Shown in pieces: positions 28,792-37,589 of a DNA stretch of 64,000 bases (positions are counted from its first letter, which is position 1; each line of letters starts with the position of its first letter). Source of the stretch: Paracoccaceae bacterium Fryx2 (GTDB taxonomy: Bacteria > Pseudomonadota > Alphaproteobacteria > Rhodobacterales > Rhodobacteraceae); NCBI GenBank assembly GCA_032334235.1, contig JAVSGI010000001.1, forward strand, positions 62,001 through 126,000, in the 5' to 3' direction. Both the position numbers and the translations under genes were made by a program. The notes beneath the pieces were generated by a model that had not been told where the DNA came from, ran no database searches, and saw only the letters and a program-made list of their open reading frames with translations.

Positions 28792-29781
28792 ATGAAGAAG
28801 CGGCTTTTCCTGCACATCGGCGCGCACAAGACCGCCACCACCTTCCTGCAAAGCAGCCTGGCGCGCAACGCGGCGGCGCTGGATGATCTGGGCATCCTCT
28901 ATCCCCAGTCGGGACGGATCTATCAGGCGCATTTCCGGCTGAGCTGGGATCTGCGCAACCCCGGCCTGAAGGACCGCCCGCTGGAGGCGCTGGAACACTG
29001 GGCCGCGCTGTTCGCGGAAATCGACGCCGCCCCGCAGCCGGTGGTGGTGCTGAGCTGCGAGGAATTCGGGCTGGGCCTCGACCCCGCGCGGCTGGCGGTG
29101 CTGGCGACGCGCTACGAGGTCGCCGTGATCTTCTACCTGCGCAGCCCCGACAGCTATCTGGAAAGCTTCTACAACCAGTTCGTCAAGGATTTCGAGAACC
29201 GCGAGGCCCGCACGCTGGAACAGTACATGGCCGAGGAAACCCTGTTCTTCCTCGACACCATGAAGCTGCTGCGCCCGTGGAGCGAACTGTTCGGGGTGGG
29301 CGCCGTGCGCCTGCGGCTGTTCGGCGCGGCCCACCTGCCCGACGGCATCCTTGCCGATTTCCTGCGCACCCTCGGCTGCACCCGGCTGCCCGACTTCGCC
29401 CCGCCGGACCTGTCGATCCTGCACAAGGTGTCGCTGCCGCCCGACGCGCTGGATTACCTGCGGCTGTCCAACCCCTGGCTGACGCGGTCCGAGGGGCATC
29501 ACGCCTTCGTGGTGCGGCTGGTGCAGATGGCGCAGGAAAATGCCGCCAGCCTGCAGCAGACCCGGGCGGGCCTTCTGTCGCTCAAGGCGCGCCAGACCCT
29601 GCGCCTTCGGTTCCGCGACACCAACTATCAGGCGGCCCGCACCTTTCTGGGCGCCGACCGCACGCCCTTCCCGCCGATGGAGGCACCCGCCCTGCCCGAT
29701 TACGAGAGCCGCCTGCCCGAAGCGACCCCCGCGATCATGGGCCGGGTCGCCGCCCTGATCCGCAACATGGCCGAGGGTTGA
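28792..29781 (+). CDS. sulfotransferase-like protein
   Basis: 329 residues from ATG 28792, with an AAGGGGG ribosome site. It begins RLFLHIGAHKTATTFLQSSL, the typical P-loop-like PAPS-binding start of bacterial sulfotransferase-like proteins. VIFYLRSPDSYLESFYNQF at ~105-125 is the second binding motif. It probably decorates the polysaccharide. It lies 43 nt after the methyltransferase/glycosyltransferase fusion on the same strand and ends 10 nt from the convergent rmlA. Confidence 0.78.
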   Translation: MKKRLFLHIGAHKTATTFLQSSLARNAAALDDLGILYPQSGRIYQAHFRLSWDLRNPGLKDRPLEALEHWAALFAEIDAAPQPVVVLSCEEFGLGLDPARLAVLATRYEVAVIFYLRSPDSYLESFYNQFVKDFENREARTLEQYMAEETLFFLDTMKLLRPWSELFGVGAVRLRLFGAAHLPDGILADFLRTLGCTRLPDFAPPDLSILHKVSLPPDALDYLRLSNPWLTRSEGHHAFVVRLVQMAQENAASLQQTRAGLLSLKARQTLRLRFRDTNYQAARTFLGADRTPFPPMEAPALPDYESRLPEATPAIMGRVAALIRNMAEG

Positions 29782-29791
29782 AAGGGGCGGC

Positions 29792-30673
29792 TCAGGCCCC
29801 CGCCCCGGCCAGCCGGACCAGATAGGCGCCGTAGTCGTTCTTGCGGTAGTCTCCGGCGAGGGCCAGCAGCTGGTCGCGGCTGATCCAGCCCTTGCCGAAG
29901 GCGATTTCCTCGGGGCAGCCCGATTGCAGGCCCTGTCGGTCCTCCAGTGTGCGCACGAAATTGCCGGCGTCGAGCAGGCTGCCATGGGTGCCGGTGTCAA
30001 GCCAGGCATAGCCGCGCCCCATCTGCTGCACCGTCAGCAGGCCCGCCGCCAGATACATTTCCAAGAGGGTGGTGATCTCCAGCTCGCCCCGGGCCGAGGG
30101 GCGCACCTCGCGGGCCCGCGCCGGGGCGGTGCCGTCCAGGAAGTAAAGCCCGGTCACCGCGAAGTTCGACGGCGGCACCGCCGGTTTCTCGACGATCGCG
30201 ACGGCGCGGCCATCGGGGCCAAAGGCCACCACGCCGTAGCGTTCGGGGTCGGCCACCCGGTAGCCGAACACCGTGCCGCCCGCCGTCTGGGCATCGGCGG
30301 CGTGCAGCAGTTCGGGCAGGCCGTGGCCGTAGAAGATGTTGTCGCCCAGCACCATCGCCGAGGGCGCGCCGCCCAGGAAATCCTCGGCCAGCAGATAGGC
30401 CTGCGCCAGACCGTCGGGCGAGGGCTGGGCGATGTAGGTGAACGCAAGCCCCCAGGCCGAGCCGTCGCCAAGCGCGCGGCGGAACTGGTCCTGATCCTGC
30501 GGGGTGGTGATGATGGCGATCTCGCGGATGCCCGCCAGCATCAGCACCGACAGCGGGTAATAGATCATCGGCTTGTCATAGATCGGCAGCAGCTGTTTCG
30601 AGACCGCCACGGTGATCGGGTAAAGCCGGGTGCCGGTCCCGCCGGCCAGGATGATGCCCTTGCGCGCTTTCAT
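29792..30673 (-). CDS. rfbA: glucose-1-phosphate thymidylyltransferase
   Basis: Makes dTDP-glucose from glucose-1-phosphate and dTTP, the first step to dTDP-L-rhamnose. 293 residues, as usual. [22 protein letters not shown] at 6-27 is the nucleotide-binding signature, followed by [29 protein letters not shown] and [18 protein letters not shown] 30673 overlaps the stop of the rmlD gene. Last gene of the rmlCBDA operon. Confidence 0.96.
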   Translation of the reverse strand: MKARKGIILAGGTGTRLYPITVAVSKQLLPIYDKPMIYYPLSVLMLAGIREIAIITTPQDQDQFRRALGDGSAWGLAFTYIAQPSPDGLAQAYLLAEDFLGGAPSAMVLGDNIFYGHGLPELLHAADAQTAGGTVFGYRVADPERYGVVAFGPDGRAVAIVEKPAVPPSNFAVTGLYFLDGTAPARAREVRPSARGELEITTLLEMYLAAGLLTVQQMGRGYAWLDTGTHGSLLDAGNFVRTLEDRQGLQSGCPEEIAFGKGWISRDQLLALAGDYRKNDYGAYLVRLAGAGA

Positions 30674-31523
30674 GCAATGTCTCCGATCTGGTCGAGCACC
30701 GCCCGCAGGCCCGCGCGCCAGTCGGGGCGGGCGATGCCATAAGCGGCGGCAAGCCCGGAACAGTCCAGCCGGGAATTGGCGGGGCGGCGGGCGGGGGTGG
30801 GGTAGGCGGCGGTGGCGATGTCGGTGACGGTGGTGGCCATGCCCGCCTGCGCGAAGATCTCGCGCGCGAAACCGGCCCAGGACACGTCGGGCGCGCCCGC
30901 GAAGTGATGGGTGCCCGGCCGGCCCTGCCCGGCATGGAAGGCGCGCGCCATCGTCAGCAGGGCGGCGGCCAGATCGGCGGCAGGCGTCGGCCCGCCGGTC
31001 TGGTCGGCCACCACGCCCAGCACGGGCCGCGCCGCGCCAAGCCGCAGCATGGTCCTGACGAAATTCGTGCCATGCGCCGAAAACACCCAGGAGGTGCGCA
31101 GGATGGCATGTGCCCCCCCGCCGCCCGCACCCCCGTCTCGCCCGCCAGTTTCGAGCGGCCGTAGGCGCCCAGCGGCGCGGGCGCGTCATCGGGCTGCCAA
31201 GGCCGGGTGCCGCTGCCGTCGAACACGTAATCGGTCGAGATGTGCAGGAAGGGCAGGCCCCGCGCCGCCGCCGCCCGCGCCATCGCGGCGGGGCTGGCGC
31301 CGTTGACCCGCATCGCCAGCGCCTCGTCGGTTTCGGCACGGTCCACCGCCGTGTAAGCGGCGGCGTTGATCACCACATCGGCCGCGGCCAGCCGGACCGC
31401 GGCGGCGCAGGCCCCGGGGTCGGCCAGATCGGCGTCGGCGCGGCCGAGGAAGGTCGCCCCCGGCCCCAGACGGCGCAGCTCGCAAGCCACCTGCCCGGTC
31501 TGGCCGAACACCAGCAGCCTCAT
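30670..31523 (-). pseudogene. rfbD: dTDP-4-dehydrorhamnose reductase, frameshifted
   Basis: The final enzyme of dTDP-L-rhamnose synthesis. The start (ATG 31523, [15 protein letters not shown]) through [21 protein letters not shown] and YGRSKLAGE is in one frame. The rest, from [22 protein letters not shown] through [14 protein letters not shown] to the stop at 30670, is in another. The break falls in a run of seven C (plus strand 31114-31120). One extra base there would restore a normal ~284-residue protein. The flanking overlaps with rfbB and rfbA (ATGA at both ends) are intact, so this is either a sequencing indel, a very recent mutation, or slippage. If real, the strain needs another rmlD. 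Confidence 0.88.
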
Positions 31524-32560
31524 GTCCCGCCCCCCAGCCGCCGGCCCACACCCTGACGGGCCTGCAACGGCTGCCACCACGCCGCGTTGTCGAGATACCA
31601 TTGCACCGTGCGCTCCAGCCCCTGCTCCAGCGTGACCGAGGGGCGCCAGCCCAGTTCGGTGCGGATGCGGGTCGGGTCGATGGCATAGCGCGCGTCATGG
31701 CCGGGGCGGTCGGCCACGAAGGTGATCAGCCGGGCATGGGGCGCGTGATCCGGGCGCTTGCCGTCCAGGATGGCGCAGATCAGCCGCACGAGGTCGATGT
31801 TGCGCATCTCGTTTTCGCCGCCGATGTTGTAGGTCCGACCGACTTGGCCGCGGGCCAGCACGGTCAGCAGCGCGTCGGCGTGATCCTCGACATACAGCCA
31901 GTCACGCACGTTGGCGCCGGTGCCATAGACCGGGATCGGCTGCCCGGCCAGCGCCTTGAGGATCACCACCGGAATCAGCTTTTCGGGGAAGTGGTAGGGG
32001 CCGTAGTTGTTGGAACAGTTGGTCACCAGCACCGGCAGGCCGTAGGTCTCCGCCCAGGCCCGCACCAGATGGTCGGATGCCGCCTTTGACGCCGAATAGG
32101 GGCTGTTCGGCGCATAGGGCGTGGTTTCGCTGAAGGCCCCGACGGGCCCCAGCGAGCCATAGACCTCGTCGGTCGAGATGTGGTGAAAGCGGAAGGTGCC
32201 GGGCCGCCCCTGCCCTTCCCAGTAGCCTCGCGCCGCCTGCAGCAGCGTGTAGGTGCCGGTGATGTTGGTGTCGATGAAGGCCCCCGGCCCGTCGATCGAG
32301 CGGTCGACATGGCTTTCGGCGGCCAGATGCATCACCGCATCGGGGGCGTGGGCGGCGAAGATGCGCGCCATGGCGGCGGCATCGCGGATGTCGGCGCGCT
32401 CGAAGGCATAGGCCGGGTTTTCGGCCACCGGGGCCACGTTGGCCAGACAGGCGGCATAGGTCAGGCAATCGACATTGACGACGCGGTGGCCCGCCGCCAC
32501 CGCCTGGCGCACCACCGCCGAGCCGATGAACCCCGCGCCGCCGGTGACCAGGATCTTCAT
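31520..32560 (-). CDS. rfbB: dTDP-glucose 4,6-dehydratase
   Basis: Second step of dTDP-L-rhamnose synthesis. 346 residues. NAD motif GGAGFIGS at 7-14; catalytic TDE at 130-132 in [14 protein letters not shown]155-x3-K159 in [30 protein letters not shown] follows as expected. It begins 3 nt after the rfbC stop, and its own stop overlaps the start of rfbD. Confidence 0.97.
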   Translation of the reverse strand: MKILVTGGAGFIGSAVVRQAVAAGHRVVNVDCLTYAACLANVAPVAENPAYAFERADIRDAAAMARIFAAHAPDAVMHLAAESHVDRSIDGPGAFIDTNITGTYTLLQAARGYWEGQGRPGTFRFHHISTDEVYGSLGPVGAFSETTPYAPNSPYSASKAASDHLVRAWAETYGLPVLVTNCSNNYGPYHFPEKLIPVVILKALAGQPIPVYGTGANVRDWLYVEDHADALLTVLARGQVGRTYNIGGENEMRNIDLVRLICAILDGKRPDHAPHARLITFVADRPGHDARYAIDPTRIRTELGWRPSVTLEQGLERTVQWYLDNAAWWQPLQARQGVGRRLGGGT

Positions 32561-32563
32561 CGC

Positions 32564-33127
32564 TCAGGCTCCGCAGACGAAGGGCGAGGCGAAAGCGGCA
32601 AAGCCCTGCGCCGCCCGGTCCTTGGCCGACAGGATCGCGGCATCGGCACGGATGCCCCAGTCGATGCCGAGATCGGGGTCGTCGAACCGCACCGCCCCGT
32701 CGCAACCGGGGGCATAGACGTCGGAACACTTGTAAAGCAGCTCGGTATCGGGCGCCCGGGTGACGAAGCCGTGCAGGAACCCCTTGGGGATCAGCAGTTG
32801 CCGCCCGTTTTCCGCCGAAAGCTCGACCCCCACCCAGCGCCCGTATGTGGGCGAGCCGCGCCGCACGTCGACCGCCACATCCAGCACCGCCCCGGCCCCG
32901 ACCCGCACCAGCTTGTCCTGGGCATGGGGCGGCGACTGGTAGTGCAGCCCGCGCACCACGCCCGCCGCGCGGCTGAGCGAATGGTTGTCCTGCACGAAAT
33001 CGATGTCGATGCCATGGGCCTGCAGGGTCGCGCGGCTCCAGACCTCGCTGAAAAAACCGCGGTCGTCGCCAAAGCGCCGCGGCTGCAGGATCAGCACGCC
33101 CGGCAAGGCCGTCTGTTCGATGTGCAA
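32564..33127 (-). CDS. rfbC: dTDP-4-dehydrorhamnose 3,5-epimerase
   Basis: Third enzyme of the rhamnose pathway. 187 residues, cupin fold. Recognisable segments are FGDDRGFFSEVW, FVQDNHSLSRAAGVVRGLHYQ with the catalytic His, KLVRVGAGAVLDVAVDVR, and IPKGFLHGFVTRA. First gene of the rmlCBDA set, transcribed away from ugd across a 165-bp divergent region that probably holds both promoters. Confidence 0.96.
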   Translation of the reverse strand: MHIEQTALPGVLILQPRRFGDDRGFFSEVWSRATLQAHGIDIDFVQDNHSLSRAAGVVRGLHYQSPPHAQDKLVRVGAGAVLDVAVDVRRGSPTYGRWVGVELSAENGRQLLIPKGFLHGFVTRAPDTELLYKCSDVYAPGCDGAVRFDDPDLGIDWGIRADAAILSAKDRAAQGFAAFASPFVCGA

Positions 33128-33292
33128 GCAAACCTCCGGGTGCGGCGGAACTCCTGCCTGATGGGGTAGCGGAAGCGCCGCGCCCTGTCATGCGCGATCT
33201 GCCCCCCCGCCCTGCGGCCCCCTGCCAACCCCTTGACAAGACGCCCGCCGACTCGCCTTCTGCAGGCCATAGTCACCATCGGGATATTTTTC

Positions 33293-34597
33293 ATGCGCAT
33301 TGCAATGATCGGAACCGGCTATGTCGGACTCGTGTCGGGGGTATGCTTTTCCGATTTCGGGCATGACGTGATCTGCGTCGACAAGGACGCGCGCAAGATC
33401 GAGATGCTGAACCGCGGCGAGGTGCCGATCTACGAGCCGGGGCTTGACGTGCTGATGGCGCGCAACACCGCCGCGGGGCGGCTGTCGTTCACGCTGGATC
33501 TGGAACAGGCGGTGACCGGGGCCGATGCGGTGTTCATCGCGGTGGGCACGCCGACGCGGCGCGGCGACGGCCATGCCGACCTGACCTACGTGATGGCCGC
33601 CGCCGCCGAGATCGCGCGCGCCGCCAAGAACTATGTGGTGATCGTCACCAAGTCCACCGTGCCGGTCGGAACCAACCGCAAGGTCAAGGAGGTGGTGGCC
33701 GCCGCCAACCCGGGGCTGGATTTCGACGTGGCCTCGAACCCCGAATTCCTGCGCGAGGGGGCGGCGATCGACGATTTCATGCGCCCCGACCGCGTCGTGC
33801 TGGGCATCGAGACCGACCGCGCCGAAAAGGTGATGCGCGACATCTACCGCCCGCTGTCGCTGCGCGACTTTCCGGTCGTCGCCACCGATCTGGAAAGCGC
33901 CGAGATGATCAAGTATGCGGCCAACGCCTTCCTTGCCACCAAGATCACCTTCATCAACGAGATCGCGGCGCTGTGCGAAAAGGTCGGTGCCGACGTGAAG
34001 CAGGTCAGCCGCGGCATGGGGCTTGACGGGCGCATCGGCAACAAGTTCCTCCACGCGGGGCCGGGCTATGGCGGCAGCTGTTTCCCCAAGGACACCCGGG
34101 CGCTGGCCCGGATCGGGCAGGAACATGCGGTGCCGATGCAGATCACCGAGGCGGTGATCAAGGTCAATGACGAGGTCAAGCGCCGGATGATCGACAAGAT
34201 CACCGACATCTGCGGCGGCAGCGTCAACGGGCGCACCATCGCGGTGCTGGGGGTGACCTTCAAGCCCAACACCGACGACATGCGCGACGCGCCCTCGCTG
34301 ACCATCGTGCCGGCCCTGGTGGGGGGCGGGGCGCGGGTGCAGGCCACCGACCCGCAGGGCCAGCACGAGGGCGCCGCCCTGCTGCCCGGCGTGACCTGGG
34401 CGGCGGATGCCTATGCGGCGGCCGAGGGTGCCGACCTGGTGGTGATCCTGACCGAATGGAACGAGTTCCGCGCGCTGGACCTGCCGCGTCTGGCGCAAGC
34501 GATGCGGACCCCGCGCATGGCCGACCTGCGCAACATCTATTCACGCCAGGCGGTGCTGGACGCAGGATTTGGGGATTACGTCTCGGTCGGCCGCTGA
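33293..34597 (+). CDS. ugd: UDP-glucose 6-dehydrogenase
   Basis: Oxidises UDP-glucose to UDP-glucuronate, a usual precursor of acidic capsules. From ATG 33293 it has 434 residues. It begins RIAMIGTGYVGLVSGVCF (NAD site), continues with VGTPTRRGDG, SNPEFLREGAA and KYAANAFLATKITFINE, and has the active-site Cys in GPGYGGSCFPKD near residue 263. The later TFKPNTDDMRDAPS and EWNEFRALDL are typical. The frame opens upstream at a TTG (33233), but family alignment favours this ATG. Confidence 0.96.
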   Translation: MRIAMIGTGYVGLVSGVCFSDFGHDVICVDKDARKIEMLNRGEVPIYEPGLDVLMARNTAAGRLSFTLDLEQAVTGADAVFIAVGTPTRRGDGHADLTYVMAAAAEIARAAKNYVVIVTKSTVPVGTNRKVKEVVAAANPGLDFDVASNPEFLREGAAIDDFMRPDRVVLGIETDRAEKVMRDIYRPLSLRDFPVVATDLESAEMIKYAANAFLATKITFINEIAALCEKVGADVKQVSRGMGLDGRIGNKFLHAGPGYGGSCFPKDTRALARIGQEHAVPMQITEAVIKVNDEVKRRMIDKITDICGGSVNGRTIAVLGVTFKPNTDDMRDAPSLTIVPALVGGGARVQATDPQGQHEGAALLPGVTWAADAYAAAEGADLVVILTEWNEFRALDLPRLAQAMRTPRMADLRNIYSRQAVLDAGFGDYVSVGR

Positions 34598-34796
34598 GCG
34601 CGGGGGCCGCACGGCGATTCGCCCCGCCGATTCGCCCCGCAGGCCCGCAGGGGGCCGCGGCCCCGCCGCGCCTGTCCGGCCCGCCCGACCCGGGGCCGGA
34701 CGGGCCGGTTTCCGGCCGGTTTCCGCCCGGCCACCGCCGATTGCGTCGCCCGTCCACCACAGGCCCGCGGAAAACCCTCGGCAGGCCGGGTGACCG

Positions 34797-34824
34797 TTGA
34801 CCTGTCCCCGCAGATCAGTATCTT
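34797..34824 (+). promoter_or_regulatory. candidate sigma-70-type promoter of the export lipoprotein gene
   Basis: TTGACC at 34797-34802 and TATCTT at 34819-34824 are 16 bp apart and lie 58 nt before the ATG at 34882. The rest of the 284-bp intergenic stretch is GC-rich, with no gene seen. Confidence 0.45.
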
Positions 34825-34881
34825 GCCCTTGGTGCGGGGCTCAGCCGGATTTCTGCACGTCAAATATGTTTGGAAAGACCC

Positions 34882-35988
34882 ATGGGCCTGCCCGCCTTCC
34901 GGATTTTCGTGTCGCTTTGCGGCATGGTGTTGCTGACTGCCTGCGACCTTCCGCGCGGCGGTGCCGTCCAGCGCGAGATCCTGAAGGATGGCGAGGGCGA
35001 GGTCCGCGATCTGATGGTCGTCTCGGTCACGCGCGAGAACATCGACAAGGTGTCGCGCTGGCCCTCCAGCGGGGCCGTGCCGGGCCACAACTGGATCGCC
35101 CGGTCGCGCGGGCCCTCGACCCAGTCGATCGCGCCGGGCGACCGGGTCGACCTGCGGATCTGGGACAATGACGAAAACTCGCTGCTGACCGCCGACCAGC
35201 AGAAGGTGGTCGAGATCGCGGGGATCGCGGTCTCGCCTGCGGGCACCATCTTCGTGCCCTATATCGACGAGGTGCTGGTGCGCGGCCAGACCCCCGACCA
35301 GGCGCGCAGCGCGATCCAGGCCCAGCTTGGCGCTATCCTGGCCTCGCCGCAGGTCCAGCTTTCGGTGACGCCGGGGCGGCAGAACTCGGTCGATCTGGTG
35401 GGCGGCGTCGGCAAGGCCGGCACCTACCCGCTGCCCGACCGCGACTTCAGCCTGCTGAGCCTGATCAGCCAGGGCGGCGGCGTCACCGCCGGGCTGCGCA
35501 ACCCGCAGATCCGGCTGGTGCGGGGCAATGCCACGCATGGCATCTCGATGACGCGGCTGTTCGCAAATCCGCAGATGGACACCACGCTGCGCGGCGGCGA
35601 CAAGGTGATCGTCGAGGAGGACAAGCGCTATTTCATCGCGCTTGGCGCCACCGGGCAGCAGAACCTGGTCTATTTCCCGCAGGACAGCGTGTCGGCGCTG
35701 GATGCGGTGTCGCTGATCGGCGGCGTCGAGGAGGCGCGGGCCAACCCGAAGGGCGTGCTGATCCTGCGCGAATACCCCGCCAGCGCGGTGCGCCAGGACG
35801 GCAGCGGCCCCGACCGGGCCCGCGCGGTCTTCACGCTGGACCTGACGACGGCCGACGGTCTGTTCAGCGCGCGCAACTTCAACATCCAGCCCGAGGATCT
35901 GGTGCTGGCGACCGAATCGCCGCTCAATTCGGTGCGCACGGTGATGGGTCTGATCGGCCAGACCCTCGGCCTGACCAACCGGTTCTGA
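34882..35988 (+). CDS. polysaccharide export outer-membrane lipoprotein (Wza/KpsD-like)
   Basis: 368 residues from ATG 34882, with GGAAAG 5 nt before it. A lipoprotein signal ends in the lipobox LLTAC (Cys21). The polysaccharide export domain follows around residues 80-165 (IAPGDRVDLRIWDNDENS; VSPAGTIFVPYIDEV; TPDQARSAIQAQL). Two SLBB-like domains come next (VDLVGGVGKAGTYPLPDRDF; IALGATGQQNLVYFP). It should form the outer-membrane channel for the KpsMTE-exported polymer. It stands alone on this strand, ending 15 nt from the convergent repA stop. Confidence 0.88.
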   Translation: MGLPAFRIFVSLCGMVLLTACDLPRGGAVQREILKDGEGEVRDLMVVSVTRENIDKVSRWPSSGAVPGHNWIARSRGPSTQSIAPGDRVDLRIWDNDENSLLTADQQKVVEIAGIAVSPAGTIFVPYIDEVLVRGQTPDQARSAIQAQLGAILASPQVQLSVTPGRQNSVDLVGGVGKAGTYPLPDRDFSLLSLISQGGGVTAGLRNPQIRLVRGNATHGISMTRLFANPQMDTTLRGGDKVIVEEDKRYFIALGATGQQNLVYFPQDSVSALDAVSLIGGVEEARANPKGVLILREYPASAVRQDGSGPDRARAVFTLDLTTADGLFSARNFNIQPEDLVLATESPLNSVRTVMGLIGQTLGLTNRF

Positions 35989-36003
35989 CCTGACGGGCGC
36001 CGC

Positions 36004-37062
36004 CTAAGGGCCGCGCTTCTTCAGCCAGCCCAGGAACGCCGCATCGGGCGAGCGCAGCCGGGGGCGGCCGCTGCGCGCCCAGATGTCGCCCCATTCGGCG
36101 ACCAGCGCATGAACGTCCCAGCCCGGCGCCAGGTCGCGCGCCTGCTCCAGCGTGGCGGGGCGCAGGTGCGGCCCCTCGCCGGGGGCCAGCACCAGATCGC
36201 GCCGGGTGACGCAGAGGATGTCGCCCGGCTCTTCCGCCAGGGTGTAGTCGGGCAGGTGATTGGCCGCGATCATGTCGCGCAGCATCTTGCGGAACACCCG
36301 CAGCGGGCTGGCCGAGCCGGATTTCTTGGCCAGCACCGCCACCGAGACCCGCCATTCCGGCTGCCGCCCGCAATGCTTGCGCGACAGTTCGTAGACCCGC
36401 CGTTCCAGCGGCTTGCGCAGGCGGAAATAGTCGCGGCTGAGCGTGAGCACCGATTTCGCCAGCACCGCCCGGAACAGCCAGTCCGACAGGGTGACCATCA
36501 CCTGCACCATGCGCCCGCCCCGGCTGCGGCGCACGATCTGCCAGCTGTCGATCAGGCCGAAGCCGCTGGTGGTCTCGACCGCGCCGGTGACGATGTTGGT
36601 GGTGATGCGGGTGCCCGCCAGCCGCTCGAACGCGTCGCAGAGCCGGGCATAGCCGTCGCCCGAGGTTTCGCGGTTGGTCGCCACCAGCAGGTCATGCGCC
36701 GTCAGGTGCAGCGTGCGGCTGATGGCGCGGCCCGCGTTCAGCGCCGCCATGAGCTGGCTGATGCAGTAGATCAGGATGTCCTTGTCAAACAGCGTCGCCA
36801 GACCGCGCACCGAGGGCGTGACGGTGATCGCCACGCCGTTGTGGGCATAGGCCAGCACCCGCAGGTCGGGCCGCGTCGCCAGCGAGAACAGCGGGTGTTC
36901 CATCGAGGCGAGGTCGTCCTTGGGCAGCGCCCCCAGGATGTCGCAGACGAAGAAATCGGCCGCGGGGTGCCGCCGCGGCAAGAGCCCCCCCGCCGCGGCG
37001 ACGCCCGGTCCGTGTGCGTGCCCGGGGGCCGCCTCCGGCCCCGGTGATCCTTGTCGTGCCAT
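36004..37062 (-). CDS. repA: plasmid replication initiator protein A (RPA family)
   Basis: From ATG 37062 the protein has 352 residues, matching alphaproteobacterial plasmid initiators of the RPA type. FFVCDILGALPKDDLASMEHPLFSL near residue 35 is the usual start of the conserved region. RTLHLTAHDLLVATNRET, YARLCDAFERLAGTRITTNI, and PLERRVYELSRKHCG then follow. The open frame extends to 37296 across the iterons, but that part is low complexity. RepA presumably binds the 22-bp iterons just upstream of its own gene, both to start replication and to control its own level. It diverges from parA. Confidence 0.88.
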   Translation of the reverse strand: MARQGSPGPEAAPGHAHGPGVAAAGGLLPRRHPAADFFVCDILGALPKDDLASMEHPLFSLATRPDLRVLAYAHNGVAITVTPSVRGLATLFDKDILIYCISQLMAALNAGRAISRTLHLTAHDLLVATNRETSGDGYARLCDAFERLAGTRITTNIVTGAVETTSGFGLIDSWQIVRRSRGGRMVQVMVTLSDWLFRAVLAKSVLTLSRDYFRLRKPLERRVYELSRKHCGRQPEWRVSVAVLAKKSGSASPLRVFRKMLRDMIAANHLPDYTLAEEPGDILCVTRRDLVLAPGEGPHLRPATLEQARDLAPGWDVHALVAEWGDIWARSGRPRLRSPDAAFLGWLKKRGP

Positions 37063-37252
37063 CTGCCCGCCGTCTTGCCTGCCGGATCTTTGCGGCGACT
37101 GCCGCTGCCCGTTTCTGCCTCTGCCTGCCCCCGCGGTGCCCACCGTCCCGGCGATGCGGGGGCGGCGGGCACTTCGGGGTTTCAGTGACACCCAGCTTAC
37201 GCCGGCCCCGCCGCAGCCGTCCAGCATCACGCAGCGGGGCGGCGCAGAACAT

Positions 37253-37312
37253 CGGGGGTTCAGAGTCGCCCGAGCGGGGGTTCGGAGTCGGCACATCGGG
37301 GGTTCAGAGTCG
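37253..37312 (+). repeat. three 22-bp-spaced iterons (putative oriV)
   Basis: The 16-bp core CGGGGGTTCAGAGTCG occurs at 37253-37268 and 37297-37312, with a one-base variant at 37275-37290. The copies are spaced exactly 22 bp apart, two helical turns. A degenerate copy (CGGGGTTTCAGTGACA) is at 37175-37190. Together with the adjacent AT-richer segment this is the likely replication origin. Confidence 0.85.
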
Positions 37313-37505
37313 CCCGTTCCTGACGATGGCGCATTTTCCGTTGTGATATCAGCAGGATGGCAAGAAGGCCCCCGCCCTTAACTATTAGATAACACATAGA
37401 TAACTGAGGCCCGCCTGCAACAGCCCCCGCCGCCCCTGTGGCAGGGCTGCAGAAATTGCGCAGAAAACACAGCAAGATGCGAATCGGGATGCGATAAATC
37501 CTTCC
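37313..37505 (+). other. AT-richer segment between the iterons and parA
   Basis: No gene is seen here. Around 37370-37410 the DNA is markedly AT-rich for this replicon and contains TAGATAAC twice (37386-37393 and 37397-37404), one helical turn apart. It could be the strand-opening region of the origin. Confidence 0.45.
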
Positions 37506-37547
37506 ATGTGCGCAAAAAGCAGGTACATTGAGGAAAACCGCGCACAT
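37506..37547 (+). promoter_or_regulatory. inverted repeat upstream of parA (candidate autoregulatory operator)
   Basis: ATGTGCGC at 37506-37513 and its reverse complement GCGCACAT at 37540-37547 flank 26 bp, just before the parA ribosome site. ParA-type proteins with N-terminal DNA-binding regions often repress their own operon from such sites. Confidence 0.4.
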
Positions 37548-37589
37548 GACGCAAGATGCGGTGCCCAAGGTACGGCGAAGGAGGCGGCA

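Noticed and set aside
24728-28895. Long minus-strand frames opposite kpsM and the glycosyltransferases
   Set aside because: Same cause; composition is non-protein-like and the plus-strand genes are recognisable.
33233-33261. TTGACA before ugd as a promoter
   Set aside because: No acceptable -10 box at 16-18 bp spacing.
36109-37047. 312-codon plus-strand frame opposite repA
   Set aside because: RepA family motifs on the minus strand explain the region.
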